Source: Spirochaetaceae bacterium (GTDB lineage: Bacteria; Spirochaetota; Spirochaetia; Treponematales; Breznakiellaceae). Taken from it: a stretch of DNA of 5,266 bases. Of the stretch, positions 5,257-5,266 are shown piece by piece. The first letter of the stretch is position 1, and every line of letters begins with the position of its first letter. The notes below the pieces were generated by a model, which was given only the letters and a program-made list of their open reading frames with translations, did no database searches and was not told where the DNA came from. The stretch spans positions 1 through 5,266 of the forward strand of contig JAISQV010000193.1 in NCBI GenBank assembly GCA_031273985.1, given 5' to 3'. A program made the position numbers and the translations under genes.

Positions 5257-5266
5257 AGCGTTTCCA

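Larger units (their letters stand above)
5012..5266 (+). other. intergenic region downstream of the MATE gene
   Basis: These 255 bases hold three consecutive hairpins (5014-5030, 5034-5066, 5074-5111), a T-rich tail, and from 5120 onward a stretch of short repeats. No recognisable gene is present. A 35-codon frame at 5151-5258 has no good ribosome site and is not annotated. Confidence 0.6.

Noticed and set aside
5151..5258. 35-codon frame beginning MRVYLPKKNN downstream of the terminator
   Set aside because: The only purine-rich stretch upstream (GGGGG at 5136-5140) is ten bases away and can form a small hairpin GGGT/ACCC, the product is a basic string with no recognisable family, and the frame runs through the repeat segment.

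Overview
The window carries three plus-strand protein genes in a row, each separated from the next by a non-coding stretch of roughly 160 to 255 bases. In order they are: an ACR3/bile-acid-symporter-type membrane transporter that is cut by the left edge, a long U32-family protein of the RlhA/TrhP RNA-hydroxylation type (formerly called collagenase-like peptidase), and a complete MATE-family multidrug exporter. No RNA gene, CRISPR array, insertion sequence or phage gene was recognised. This is mostly ordinary bacterial chromosome.

Organism. The genes are bacterial, with Shine-Dalgarno sites, GTG starts and sigma70-like boxes. Base composition is uneven: by eye the first gene is near 50% GC, the U32 gene is much richer (about 65%, and higher in its linker), and the MATE gene lies between. 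The look of the MATE and U32 proteins made me think of a spirochaete of the termite-gut Treponema type. That is an impression from memory, not a demonstrated match.

Layout. 1-936: transporter, 3' part of the gene. 937-1097: spacer with a 25-base pure pyrimidine tract and a promoter-like pair of boxes (ATGACT, 17 bases, TGC-TAGTAT) ending in a good ribosome site. 1098-3395: U32 protein with four clustered cysteines and a low-complexity linker that contains an internal duplication. 3396-3580: leader of the MATE gene, with a consensus -35 box, several hairpins and a terminator-shaped hairpin directly before the ribosome site. 3581-5011: MATE exporter. 5012-5266: three hairpins, of which the third is a strong intrinsic terminator, then a stretch with short repeats and a possible outgoing promoter.

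How the genes work together. Nothing shows that they form one operon or pathway: the spacers are wide and each of the two complete genes appears to have its own signals. The most interesting point is the MATE leader, where a terminator-like hairpin ends eight bases before the ribosome site, so almost any MATE transcript must cross it. This suggests transcription attenuation by an unidentified signal.
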